29,181 bases of DNA, taken from NCBI GenBank assembly GCA_035292525.1, contig DATDPZ010000129.1, forward strand, positions 1-29,181, in the 5' to 3' direction. Below are positions 22,304 to 29,181 of this stretch, one piece after another; within the stretch, counting starts at the first letter, position 1, and each line of letters opens with the position of its first letter. The notes beneath the pieces were generated by a model, which searched no databases, was not told the origin of the DNA, and saw nothing but the letters and a program-made list of their open reading frames with translations. A program made the translations under genes and the position numbers. Source of the DNA: VBAS01 sp035292525. GTDB lineage: Bacteria; Bacteroidota; Bacteroidia; Chitinophagales; Chitinophagaceae.

Positions 22304-22983
22304 CACCTACCATTCTTTATTTTCTGCTGCGCTACTATCGCCGCCACTGCCCGGAAAAAGCAGAAAAGATTCAACAACTATTTTATAAAATAAGCAGGGT
22401 AATTATGCTGATCATTTTTTGTACGCTGCTCCCGGGCCTGGGATTTTCACAGGAAAAAAAGCTGGAATACAACATTAAAAGAAAAGGAGATGTAGTTGGT
22501 AATATCAGATTTATTCAAACTTCTGCCGGTAACAGGACTACAATGAAACTAGAATCAGAAGTCAAAACCAAAGTCGTCTTCACGTTCACAGCCCATACAA
22601 GAGAAGAAACGATCTATGACAATGGCATCATGACCTGGTCATCTATATTCCGTAAAATGAATGGCAATGTAAAAGCTGACAAAAAAACCAAAGCCGCCGG
22701 AAACAATTACACAGTTTTCACAGGAAGTAAATCGGTAGCCCTAAACCATTATCCTATCCGGTATAACATGCTCAGTATTTATGCAATGGAACCAATCAAT
22801 AATCTGAAAGTGTATTCTGACAATTTTGAACAAGATCTGGAAATCCAAAAAATAAAGGAGCATCATTATAAAATAAAATTCCCGGATGGGAACTACAATG
22901 AATATTTCTATTCAAACGGTATTTGTTCAAAAATAGAAATCTATCACTCCTTATACAGAGCAACAATAGAACTAAACATTTAA
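22300..22983 (+). CDS. Uncharacterised exported protein
   Basis: 227 residues. A charged N-terminal stretch of ~35 residues leads to a hydrophobic segment (RVIMLIIFCTLLPGLGFSQ) that looks like a signal peptide or signal anchor; an internal ATG at 22405 is a less likely start because it would lack basic residues. The mature part is beta-rich ('LEYNIKRKGDVVGNIRF', 'TMKLESEVKTKVVFTFTAHTREETIYDNG', 'YSDNFEQDLEIQKIKEHHYKIKFPDG'), resembling Bacteroidota periplasmic proteins of the DUF6134 kind. That resemblance is from memory and weak. First full gene of the operon, nine bases ahead of the SDR gene. Confidence 0.75.
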   Translation: MTPTILYFLLRYYRRHCPEKAEKIQQLFYKISRVIMLIIFCTLLPGLGFSQEKKLEYNIKRKGDVVGNIRFIQTSAGNRTTMKLESEVKTKVVFTFTAHTREETIYDNGIMTWSSIFRKMNGNVKADKKTKAAGNNYTVFTGSKSVALNHYPIRYNMLSIYAMEPINNLKVYSDNFEQDLEIQKIKEHHYKIKFPDGNYNEYFYSNGICSKIEIYHSLYRATIELNI

Positions 22984-22992
22984 ATCTTTTGT

Positions 22993-24054
22993 ATGAAAAT
23001 CTTTGTAACAGGAAGCACCGGGTATATAGGTCAGAAGCTGGCATTGGCAGCGGCTGAAAAAGGTTGGACAGTTCATGCTTTGGTAAGAAATCTTAATTCA
23101 AAGTTTATACCTGTGCATCCGAATATCATTTTGTTCAAAGGCGACATTAAAAACAAAATGAGTATAGAAAAAGCGATGAAAGGCTGTGTTTATGTTTTTC
23201 ATACTGCCGCTTTCACAAAAGAAGGAGATGATCAAAATCCTGAATTTGAAAAAGTAAATGTACAGGGCACTCAGAATGTTCTCCACGTGGCTCTTTCAGA
23301 AAAAATTCAGCGCTTCGTTTTTACCGGCAGTTGTTCTGTTTATGGTCCTTCAGATCAATGGCCGATTAGTGAAGAAAATGAAGATAAAATAAAACCAACA
23401 ACATCATATGCTCTTTCAAAATATAAAGCTGAGAAACTGGTAAAAGAGTTCACTAAAAAAGGACTGTGGTCGGTGATTGTTTTCCCCACCCGAATTTATG
23501 GACCCGGAAATTTCACTGAAGGAAATCCAATTACAAGACTAATTAATAATATTTCAAGGAATAAAATTTCCTTCTTTCCTTACTCGCCTGGTATCAAAGG
23601 GAACTATGCATTTGTAGATGACGTTGTCAATGGTCATTTTCTGGCTTTAGAAAAAGGGTTTTCAGGAGAGAAATATTTCCTGGGTGGAGAACATCTGACC
23701 TATAAAAAATTCTTTACTGAGATCCGGCGGTTATCAGCAAGTAAAACTATTCTGATTCCGGTTCCAAAATGGATATTAAAATTATTTGTCCGGATCTACT
23801 ATATGTTTCTCAGATTTCTGGGGAAAAAACCCAGGGTTTCTCCAAAACATATTGACAGGATATGGGAGAACCGGTTATTCAGTAACCAAAAAGCCAAAGA
23901 CTGTCTCGGCTTTACAACAACTTCTTTCGAAATCGGGATACAGAAAACCGTATCCTTTCTTAAATCCAAAAATGATAATACCGATAATCGTTTTCAACGA
24001 ATACCGGAAAAAATCAAGAATCATATTAAATCACTTTTAAACTTTATTTTATGA
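22993..24054 (+). CDS. NAD(P)-dependent epimerase/dehydratase (extended SDR)
   Basis: 353 residues. The Rossmann dinucleotide motif GSTGYIG lies at residues 7-13, the active-site Ser/Tyr/Lys in 'FTGSCSVYGPS' and 'SYALSKYKAEK' (Y-x3-K), and 'PTRIYGPGN' is typical of extended SDRs. The C-terminal part with 'RIYYMFLRFLGKKPRVSPKHIDRIW' is basic and hydrophobic, as in the 3-beta-hydroxysteroid dehydrogenase / dihydroflavonol reductase branch, hinting at a hydrophobic substrate. Its stop overlaps the next ATG by four bases. The operon context with two hydroxylase-like proteins suggests lipid or isoprenoid modification; this is inference. Confidence 0.9.
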   Translation: MKIFVTGSTGYIGQKLALAAAEKGWTVHALVRNLNSKFIPVHPNIILFKGDIKNKMSIEKAMKGCVYVFHTAAFTKEGDDQNPEFEKVNVQGTQNVLHVALSEKIQRFVFTGSCSVYGPSDQWPISEENEDKIKPTTSYALSKYKAEKLVKEFTKKGLWSVIVFPTRIYGPGNFTEGNPITRLINNISRNKISFFPYSPGIKGNYAFVDDVVNGHFLALEKGFSGEKYFLGGEHLTYKKFFTEIRRLSASKTILIPVPKWILKLFVRIYYMFLRFLGKKPRVSPKHIDRIWENRLFSNQKAKDCLGFTTTSFEIGIQKTVSFLKSKNDNTDNRFQRIPEKIKNHIKSLLNFIL

Positions 24055-24692
24055 ACTTTTATCAATTTCAACTTAACCGATACCGGAATCTGATAATACA
24101 ATTTAAGCTAGTTGCAATTTTCATATTGCTTACTCTTCCGGCAATTGCCTTCCTGGTCTGGATTCGTCCTGATTCAAATATTACGTTTCATTTGGGACTT
24201 TATTTTATCGGGTGGCTGACATGGACATTTGGTGAATACATGGTGCATCGTTTCTGGCAACATGGTAGTCATGGGCAAAATCGTCATTTTATTATTACGA
24301 TGCATTACCATCATCACTCTCATCCTCATGAACTAAAAATCTCAAATAAGACCAGGATGATCCTCTGTCTTTCATTCTTGAGCATGCTCTCTATTTCAAT
24401 TTTGCTAAACAATTTCTTTTCAATTATTACCGGATTGGTTTTTGGATTCATGTTCTATGCTTGTATGCATGTGATCCTTCATAAACGATGGTCAGCGTCC
24501 ATTTTTCCCAGGTTGCACAGATATCATATATTCCATCATTGTAAGTATCCTAACCATTGCCATGGAATCAGTGTGGCCTGGTGGGATCTCCTGTTCAGAA
24601 CCACACCGCCGGAAGATAAGATCATAGCAGAAAAAGTAAAGAGCTTTTATTATGCAGAGAACACATTGAACAACGTAAAATCAGCATCATGA
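24051..24692 (+). CDS. Fatty acid hydroxylase / sterol desaturase family membrane protein (copy 1)
   Basis: 213 residues with four hydrophobic segments and the histidine clusters of the di-iron fatty-acid-hydroxylase superfamily: 'EYMVHRFWQHGSH', 'MHYHHHSHPHE', 'HVILHKRW' and 'RYHIFHHCKYPNHCHGIS', followed by 'WWDLLFRT'. These ligate two irons at the membrane face and allow O2-dependent hydroxylation or desaturation of a lipid. The start overlaps the SDR stop and the stop overlaps copy 2, each by four bases, so the three are translationally coupled. The substrate is unknown; fatty-acid/ceramide 2-hydroxylase or carotenoid-type activity are both possible. Confidence 0.88.
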   Translation: MNFYQFQLNRYRNLIIQFKLVAIFILLTLPAIAFLVWIRPDSNITFHLGLYFIGWLTWTFGEYMVHRFWQHGSHGQNRHFIITMHYHHHSHPHELKISNKTRMILCLSFLSMLSISILLNNFFSIITGLVFGFMFYACMHVILHKRWSASIFPRLHRYHIFHHCKYPNHCHGISVAWWDLLFRTTPPEDKIIAEKVKSFYYAENTLNNVKSAS

Positions 24693-25327
24693 TATTCTAT
24701 TTAATAGGACTGCTCAGCTACTACAGGTTAGCCAATAAACCGGTGCCCCTGGGAGTCTGTATTGTATTCTTTTTTGTTATAGCCGTTCCACCAGTTACAG
24801 CGCTTTATCTTTTGCTTAATTCACATTGGGTTTTTCAAGTCATTGCGTTTGTAGCCGGGTGGTTCTGCTGGACATTTATCGAATATTTTATTCACCGTTT
24901 TTGGTTACATCGAAATAAGAACGACCATCATTTTAATGAATGGAATCAAATAAACCACATTCATCCGGAAAAAATAATTACGAATGATATCCTCAGGATA
25001 CTGATAGCTTTCCTGGCAACGATCCTTATATATGTCAGCCTTGATTTCAGCAATTTTTTAATCCTGCCAGCCGGTATTATATCCGGCTGCGCTATCTATG
25101 GGTATATACATTTTCTGATACATAAGAGATGTCGAACAAAATGGTTTAATAAGCTCCGTGCATTTCATCTTAAACATCATCACCGGGCTAATGATAAATG
25201 TTTTGGTGTATCTGTGACCTGGTGGGACCTCCTTTTTAACACCGGTCCGAAAACTGGTAAACCCATCAGCCTGAATATTAAAAAAAATTTCGGAAAATTT
25301 AAAACAAAGCAATCTTTTAATCATTAA
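24689..25327 (+). CDS. Fatty acid hydroxylase-like membrane protein (copy 2, reduced His set)
   Basis: 212 residues, a paralogue of the preceding gene with the same four-helix layout and landmarks: 'EYFIHRFWLH', 'HFLIHKRC', 'FHLKHHHRANDKCFGVS' and 'WWDLLFNT'. The second cluster, MHYHHHSHPHE in copy 1, reads WNQINHIHPEK here, so several of the histidines expected to bind iron are replaced by Asn, Ile or Glu. It may be a non-catalytic partner of copy 1, or may bind metal differently. Coupled by a four-base overlap to copy 1 and 11 bases before the next gene. Confidence 0.83.
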   Translation: MIFYLIGLLSYYRLANKPVPLGVCIVFFFVIAVPPVTALYLLLNSHWVFQVIAFVAGWFCWTFIEYFIHRFWLHRNKNDHHFNEWNQINHIHPEKIITNDILRILIAFLATILIYVSLDFSNFLILPAGIISGCAIYGYIHFLIHKRCRTKWFNKLRAFHLKHHHRANDKCFGVSVTWWDLLFNTGPKTGKPISLNIKKNFGKFKTKQSFNH

Positions 25328-25338
25328 ATTTTATCATT

Positions 25339-25794
25339 ATGAAACAGATCCTTCTTTATTTGATGCTACTGGTATTGCCTATAGTCTCATTCAGCCAGCA
25401 AGCCCAACAAGCAGCTATGCCAGTAAACACAGATTATCTGAAAAAAAGTAAGACTCAGAAAACTGCCGCCTGGATAATTACAGGTGCCGGCAGCATGGGT
25501 CTGCTGGTAACAGCTTTAGCAGATGCAAGCCAGGAAACCAGTGGGGCATTAGTCACATTTTTTTCGTTGGGAACCGTAGAACCAACTTATAAATCCTATA
25601 CCGGTCTCTATCTTGCAAGTGCTGCTTTAACAGCAGTTGGAATTAGTTTCTTCATAACATCAGCTAATAATAAAAAGAAAGCAATCTCTGCGACCACATC
25701 TTTTAAAATGGAAAAATCTCCGACACTGCAAAACGGAAAATTATCATCGCATGCTTCCCCTGCTTTATCATTGAAAATTAACCTGACAAAATAA
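25339..25794 (+). CDS. Uncharacterised exported/membrane protein
   Basis: 151 residues, no family recognised. A signal peptide (MKQILLYLMLLVLPIVSFSQ), a Gln/Ala-rich spacer, then two hydrophobic segments ('AAWIITGAGSMGLLVTALA' and 'GLYLASAALTAVGISFFI') flanking a 'GTVEPTYKSYTG' loop, and a Lys/Ser-rich C-terminal tail. This build is frequent among small Bacteroidota envelope proteins. Fifth gene of the operon. Confidence 0.75.
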   Translation: MKQILLYLMLLVLPIVSFSQQAQQAAMPVNTDYLKKSKTQKTAAWIITGAGSMGLLVTALADASQETSGALVTFFSLGTVEPTYKSYTGLYLASAALTAVGISFFITSANNKKKAISATTSFKMEKSPTLQNGKLSSHASPALSLKINLTK

Positions 25795-25832
25795 AACTCT
25801 TAAACAATTTCGAAAACCATAAATCAACGATT

Positions 25833-26570
25833 ATGAAAAAAATTTCATTATGGGCAAAAAACAATAAATGGTCTGCCCGCTTTATTATTACTGGCATTTA
25901 TATCCTGTTCAATATTCTTGGAATAGTTGCAGGAAGGATGTTGTACGATCTGCAAATTTTTATTCCCATAAACGTTTTTCTTCTTTTTATTCTTTTATTT
26001 CTTGCAGGCATCATGGCCTATCCGTCAAAAAGAAACAGCAAAACATCCGGTTCATCCTTTTATCTTAGGCAAAAAACCTGCGATTTTATACTGGCCGCTT
26101 CAACATTTTGTATGATTGTATATGCCGGCAACAATTATGAACAGCTCTTCAGTCATCAGCAGTCAGGCATTTTAACTGCCATTGCATCTTCATCACTGCC
26201 CGGTGACAGTATAAAAAGTTCAATTAGGACAATCTCCGCTTTCAGCAATTCAATGAATGATGAAAACAGTAAGCCGCTAACCTGGAAAGAAAAAAAGAAA
26301 TTGTTGAAAAAGCAGGTAAAGGAGATAAAAGAATCAAATGAAAATTCACCGGCTGGAAAAGTATTGTTGATCATTCTTTCTGTTATTACTGCTTTGGGTT
26401 TGTTGTATTTACTGGCTGCTTTGTCATGCAGTATATCCTGTGGTGGAGCTGAGGGGTTGGCCATTGCAGTGGTTGTACTTGGTACCGGGCTGATTATTTT
26501 TCTTCTTGCCCGTGTGATTCGAAGTATAAAGAGGAAGCAAGATAAATTAAAACCAGCCACCGGCAATTGA
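25833..26570 (+). CDS. Uncharacterised membrane protein
   Basis: 245 residues. Two hydrophobic segments near the N-terminus (about 17-36 and 43-62) and one at 85-100 precede a hydrophilic, very Lys/Glu-rich region (about 150-172; 'WKEKKKLLKKQVKEIKE', possible coiled coil). Two more helices follow ('VLLIILSVITALGLLYLLAA' and 'LAIAVVVLGTGLIIFLLARV') separated by 'SCSISCGGAEG'. The cysteine-glycine linker and following helix occur in a recurrent Bacteroidota membrane protein type whose function I do not know. Last gene of the operon; a hairpin with T-run follows at 26592-26629. Confidence 0.75.
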   Translation: MKKISLWAKNNKWSARFIITGIYILFNILGIVAGRMLYDLQIFIPINVFLLFILLFLAGIMAYPSKRNSKTSGSSFYLRQKTCDFILAASTFCMIVYAGNNYEQLFSHQQSGILTAIASSSLPGDSIKSSIRTISAFSNSMNDENSKPLTWKEKKKLLKKQVKEIKESNENSPAGKVLLIILSVITALGLLYLLAALSCSISCGGAEGLAIAVVVLGTGLIIFLLARVIRSIKRKQDKLKPATGN

Positions 26571-26591
26571 TCTGCCTTCACATCAGAAAAC

Positions 26592-26629
26592 ACAAACGCT
26601 GTCCCGGTATCCAGGGCAGCTTTTGTTTT
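26592..26629 (+). terminator. Terminator of the six-gene operon
   Basis: ACAAA-c-GCTG-t-CCC pairs with GGG-CAGC-t-TTTGT around a short loop, followed by TTTT. The T-rich tail also contains the TTTG that serves as the -33 element of the lysS promoter. Confidence 0.7.
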
Positions 26630-26653
26630 ACCAACCGGCATCCTGTATTTTTG
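26622..26653 (+). promoter_or_regulatory. Promoter of lysS
   Basis: TTTG (26622-26625), a 20-base spacer and TATTTTTG (26646-26653) fit the Bacteroidota promoter. The predicted start near 26660 gives a leader of about 40 bases ending in a T-rich run just before the ATG. Confidence 0.65.
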
Positions 26654-26699
26654 CCCGCATTGAACATTACTCTTTTTTCAGCATAATAAAAGTTTTTTT

Positions 26700-28226
26700 A
26701 TGCAGCCAACTCATTTATCAGAACAGGAACAAATAAGAAGAGAAAAACTTGGAGACTTATTGGGTATGGGCATAGATCCCTACCCTGCTGCCATGTACCC
26801 CGTAAACAGTAATGCAGTTTATATTAAAGAAAATTTTACCGAAGAAAAAAAAGAAGAATTTAAGGAGGTCTGTCTTGCCGGACGTATCATGAGTATCCGG
26901 GATATGGGTAAAGCCAATTTTGCAGTAATACAGGATTCCACAGGACGCATACAATTATATATTAAAAGAGACGATATCTGCCCCGGTGAAGACAAAACAC
27001 TCTATGATATTGTTTGGAAAAAATGTACAGACATTGGAGATATTATTGGCGTAAAAGGATATGTTTTTAAAACTAAGACCGGAGAAACATCCCTTCATGT
27101 AAATGAACTTACAGTTCTTGCAAAATCATTAAAGCCCTTACCGATCGTTAAAGAAGCAGAAGGACAAACCTTTGATGCCGTTACCGATCCGGAATTTAAA
27201 TACAGGCAACGATATGCTGATCTTATCATCAATCCGGAGTTAAAAGAAGTTTTTATCAAGCGAACTAAACTGATCAATGCCATCCGTGAATTTTTAAATG
27301 AAAAAGGTGCATTGGAAGTGGATACTCCTGTATTGCAAAGCATTCCGGGCGGTGCTGCTGCCAGGCCCTTTCAAACACATCACAACGCTTTGGACATGCC
27401 CATGTATTTAAGAATAGCCAATGAGCTTTATTTAAAAAGGCTGATCGTTGGCGGCTTTGATTGGGTGTATGAATTCAGCCGCAATTTCAGAAATGAAGGT
27501 ATGGACCGTACCCATAACCCGGAATTCACTATACTGGAGTTCTATGTAGCCTACAAAGATTATTTATGGATGATGGAAATAACGGAACAATTGCTGGAAA
27601 AAGTAGCTATCGCAGTAAATGGATCAACCATCGTATCTGTTGGTGGAAAAGAAATAGATTTTAAAGCTCCCTATCGCCGTATTACTATGGCAGGTGCCAT
27701 AAAAGAACACACCGGTTTTGACATCAGTAATATGAATGAAGAAAACCTGCACAATGTCTGTAAGCAATTACATATCCAAACGGACAAATCAATGGGTAAA
27801 GGAAAACTGATTGATGAAATTTTCAGTGCAAAATGTGAAAAGCATTTTGTACAACCTACGTTCATTATTGATTACCCCAGAGAAATGAGTCCGCTGACCA
27901 AAAAACACCGGAGCAAACCGGGACTGGTAGAAAGGTTTGAGCTGATGGTAAACGGAAGTGAAATTGCCAATGCCTACAGTGAACTGAATGACCCCATTGA
28001 TCAGCGGGACCGTTTTGAAGATCAAGGAAAACTGATGGAACGTGGCGATGATGAAGCCATGTTTATTGATCATGATTTCCTGCGGGCACTGGAATACGGC
28101 ATGCCACCCACTTCCGGTATTGGCTTTGGTATTGACAGGATATGTATGTTGTTATTGAACCAGCCCTCTATACAGGACGTGCTGCTTTTTCCCATGATGC
28201 GGCCCGAAAAAAGGAATGAAGAATAG
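26700..28226 (+). CDS. lysS: Lysine--tRNA ligase (class II)
   Basis: 508 residues, the usual bacterial length. The N-terminal OB-fold anticodon-binding domain (about 55-150; VCLAGRIMSIRDMGKANFAVIQD) is followed by the class II catalytic core. Motif 1 is around 'FLNEKGALEVDTPVLQSIPGGAAARPF', motif 2 is 'FRNEGMDRTHNPEFTILEFY', and motif 3 'GIGFGIDRICMLLL' with its ATP-binding Arg. It charges tRNA-Lys in the cytoplasm. The start MQPTHLSEQEQIRREKL is typical for this enzyme. It has its own promoter, overlapping the terminator of the upstream operon. Confidence 0.98.
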   Translation: MQPTHLSEQEQIRREKLGDLLGMGIDPYPAAMYPVNSNAVYIKENFTEEKKEEFKEVCLAGRIMSIRDMGKANFAVIQDSTGRIQLYIKRDDICPGEDKTLYDIVWKKCTDIGDIIGVKGYVFKTKTGETSLHVNELTVLAKSLKPLPIVKEAEGQTFDAVTDPEFKYRQRYADLIINPELKEVFIKRTKLINAIREFLNEKGALEVDTPVLQSIPGGAAARPFQTHHNALDMPMYLRIANELYLKRLIVGGFDWVYEFSRNFRNEGMDRTHNPEFTILEFYVAYKDYLWMMEITEQLLEKVAIAVNGSTIVSVGGKEIDFKAPYRRITMAGAIKEHTGFDISNMNEENLHNVCKQLHIQTDKSMGKGKLIDEIFSAKCEKHFVQPTFIIDYPREMSPLTKKHRSKPGLVERFELMVNGSEIANAYSELNDPIDQRDRFEDQGKLMERGDDEAMFIDHDFLRALEYGMPPTSGIGFGIDRICMLLLNQPSIQDVLLFPMMRPEKRNEE

Positions 28227-28266
28227 TAATTCATCTTTTTGTTTATCATCAATGGCGGGTCGGTTA

Positions 28267-28292
28267 GATTTTTTCAGTTTTCTAAAAAAATC
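28267..28292 (+). terminator. Weak AT-rich hairpin after lysS
   Basis: GATTTTTT (28267-28274) can pair with AAAAAATC (28285-28292). It is the only terminator-like structure in the 216-base gap after lysS. No standard -7 box is seen before the cytochrome gene. Confidence 0.3.
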
Positions 28293-28442
28293 AGTATTAG
28301 ATATCCTCGATATTTAAAAACTTATTACCTTTCTTAAAAATTACAAACTATTCAACTCAGTTCTTGTATCCTAAGTAAACCCTCCTGCCGTTTCCCTCTG
28401 AAAAGTTTTGAACCAACGATTATTCATCTTTAAAACTTCTTT

Positions 28443-29045
28443 ATGAAAAAGAAACTCGTTTTATTTATTTCCATTTCGGTTTTAATTTTTTTATCCCAGG
28501 CTTGCAGTGACACGAAAAACGAACCGCCTGCTGCTGCTGCTTCAACCTATGGCTCGTATGATAGTCAGGTAGCCTGGGGAGAACACCTGGTAAAAGTTGG
28601 CGGTTGTAACGATTGCCATACACCAAAAAAAATGGGACCTGAGGGACCAGAAGATGATATGAGCCTGATGCTTTCAGGCCATCCTGCACAAATGCCTCCT
28701 GCGGATTTTGACCCGAAAGAAGCAGCCAAAAAAGGGCTGGTAGTTACTCAAACATTCACAGCCTGGACCGGGCCATGGGGAATAACTTATGCACCAAATC
28801 TTACTTCAGATACAACGGGTATCGGAGGCTGGAAGGAAGAACAATTTTTAAAGGCCTTGCAGGAGAAAAAATGGATGGGTCTTGAAAATACGAGACCACT
28901 TATGCCACCTATGTCAATGATGCCAGCAGTTAGAATGAGTGATGATGAACTGAAAGCAATTTTTGCTTATCTCAAAACAACACCGCCTGTTAAAAATACT
29001 GCGCCTGAGGCAATGTTGTTACCACCGCCACCTCCTGCTCAATAA
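28443..29045 (+). CDS. Monohaem cytochrome c lipoprotein
   Basis: 200 residues. MKKKLVLFISISVLIFLSQAC is a lipoprotein signal with Cys21. The mature part has a single haem-binding site C-N-D-C-H (CNDCHTPKKMGPEG), a tryptophan-rich middle (TFTAWTGPWGITYAPNLTSDTTGIGGW) and a Met-rich stretch (PLMPPMSMMPAVRMSDDELKAIFAYLKT). The latter supplies the likely distal Met ligand and the closing helix of a class I cytochrome c. The C-terminus is proline-rich. It is probably an envelope-anchored electron carrier or an accessory of a dehydrogenase; the partner is not in this window. A strong terminator follows. Confidence 0.9.
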   Translation: MKKKLVLFISISVLIFLSQACSDTKNEPPAAAASTYGSYDSQVAWGEHLVKVGGCNDCHTPKKMGPEGPEDDMSLMLSGHPAQMPPADFDPKEAAKKGLVVTQTFTAWTGPWGITYAPNLTSDTTGIGGWKEEQFLKALQEKKWMGLENTRPLMPPMSMMPAVRMSDDELKAIFAYLKTTPPVKNTAPEAMLLPPPPPAQ

Positions 29046-29049
29046 TTTA

Positions 29050-29091
29050 AAAAAGGGTCGTAAAACTTCAATAAGAATACGGCCCTTTTTT
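29050..29091. terminator. Bidirectional terminator
   Basis: AAAAAGGGTCGTA (29050-29062) pairs with TACGGCCCTTTTT (29078-29090) with one G-U pair. The A-run on one side and T-run on the other make it able to end transcription from both the cytochrome gene and the minus-strand gene beyond. Confidence 0.85.
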
Positions 29092-29101
29092 ATAAATATA
29101 T

Positions 29102-29181
29102 TTACAGAAAAAGATCCGTGTACAATGTTGCACCCGGTACCACAGAGTAATGGCTCAGATCAGTTATTCCTTCTTTCGCCA
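29102..29181 (-). CDS. 3' end of a minus-strand gene (partial)
   Basis: On the minus strand a frame is open from the window edge for 25 codons to TAA at 29104-29102. The peptide ends 'LSHYSVVPGATLYTDLFL', which looks like ordinary protein, and the stop falls just beyond the bidirectional terminator. This fits a gene convergent with the cytochrome. Too short to name. Confidence 0.45.
   Translation of the reverse strand, partial: AKEGITDLSHYSVVPGATLYTDLFL

Noticed and set aside
1..29181. CRISPR arrays, rRNA, tRNA or transposase genes
   Set aside because: No regularly spaced direct repeats, rRNA stretches, cloverleaf sequences or transposase motifs were seen on either strand by eye.

Overview
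The window reads as chromosomal DNA from a member of the Bacteroidota, most likely a Chitinophagaceae-type organism. Three things point there. Several promoters fit the phylum-specific pattern TTTG-N19/20-TAnnTTTG. Most start codons follow A-rich leaders without a Shine-Dalgarno sequence. The gene content is also typical: a split MetH, a DUF4286 protein, a bTHX ribosomal protein, a TonB receptor with an N-terminal carboxypeptidase-regulatory-like domain, and BetR-like HTH regulators.

Layout. Positions 1-2739 hold the 3' part of a UvrD-type helicase fused to a Cas4/AddB-type Fe-S nuclease. Next come an Ig-like lipoprotein and recR. From 5052 to 10073 is the methionine synthase locus: a promoter, a long structured leader, the homocysteine-binding half, a 30-codon membrane ORF and the large pterin/B12/activation half. 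From 10096 to 14887 lie housekeeping genes: a membrane protein, an FKBP isomerase, a convergent HAD-SemiSWEET-LOG operon, xth, a DUF4286 protein, HU and ribosomal protein bTHX. Two tandem DUF4197 genes and two tandem HTH regulator genes follow on the minus strand (15101-18595). A TonB receptor unit (18853-22006) and a six-gene operon (22300-26570; SDR, two fatty-acid-hydroxylase-like proteins, exported and membrane proteins) come after. The window closes with lysS, a monohaem cytochrome c lipoprotein and the edge of a minus-strand gene.

The most striking observation is that the large MetH subunit carries two separate in-frame insertions. Each encodes a complete DUF559 (PD-(D/E)XK, Vsr-like) nuclease domain and is bounded by palindromic, G/C-run terminal repeats whose outer ends read AGCC/GGCT. 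Both sit in inter-module or surface loops where E. coli MetH has short variable linkers. Removing them leaves about 892 residues, the expected size of the split subunit. They look like a mobile element family that enters essential genes without breaking the reading frame. The partner subunit also has an out-of-register heptamer repeat in a variable loop.

The second system is regulatory. An ~85-bp block with a TTGCA-N5-TGCAA palindrome occurs upstream of both the TonB receptor unit and the six-gene operon, at identical distance from an ATG. A third palindrome lies beside the HTH regulator pair. This suggests a small local regulon linking uptake at the outer membrane to a lipid-modifying operon; the link is inference.
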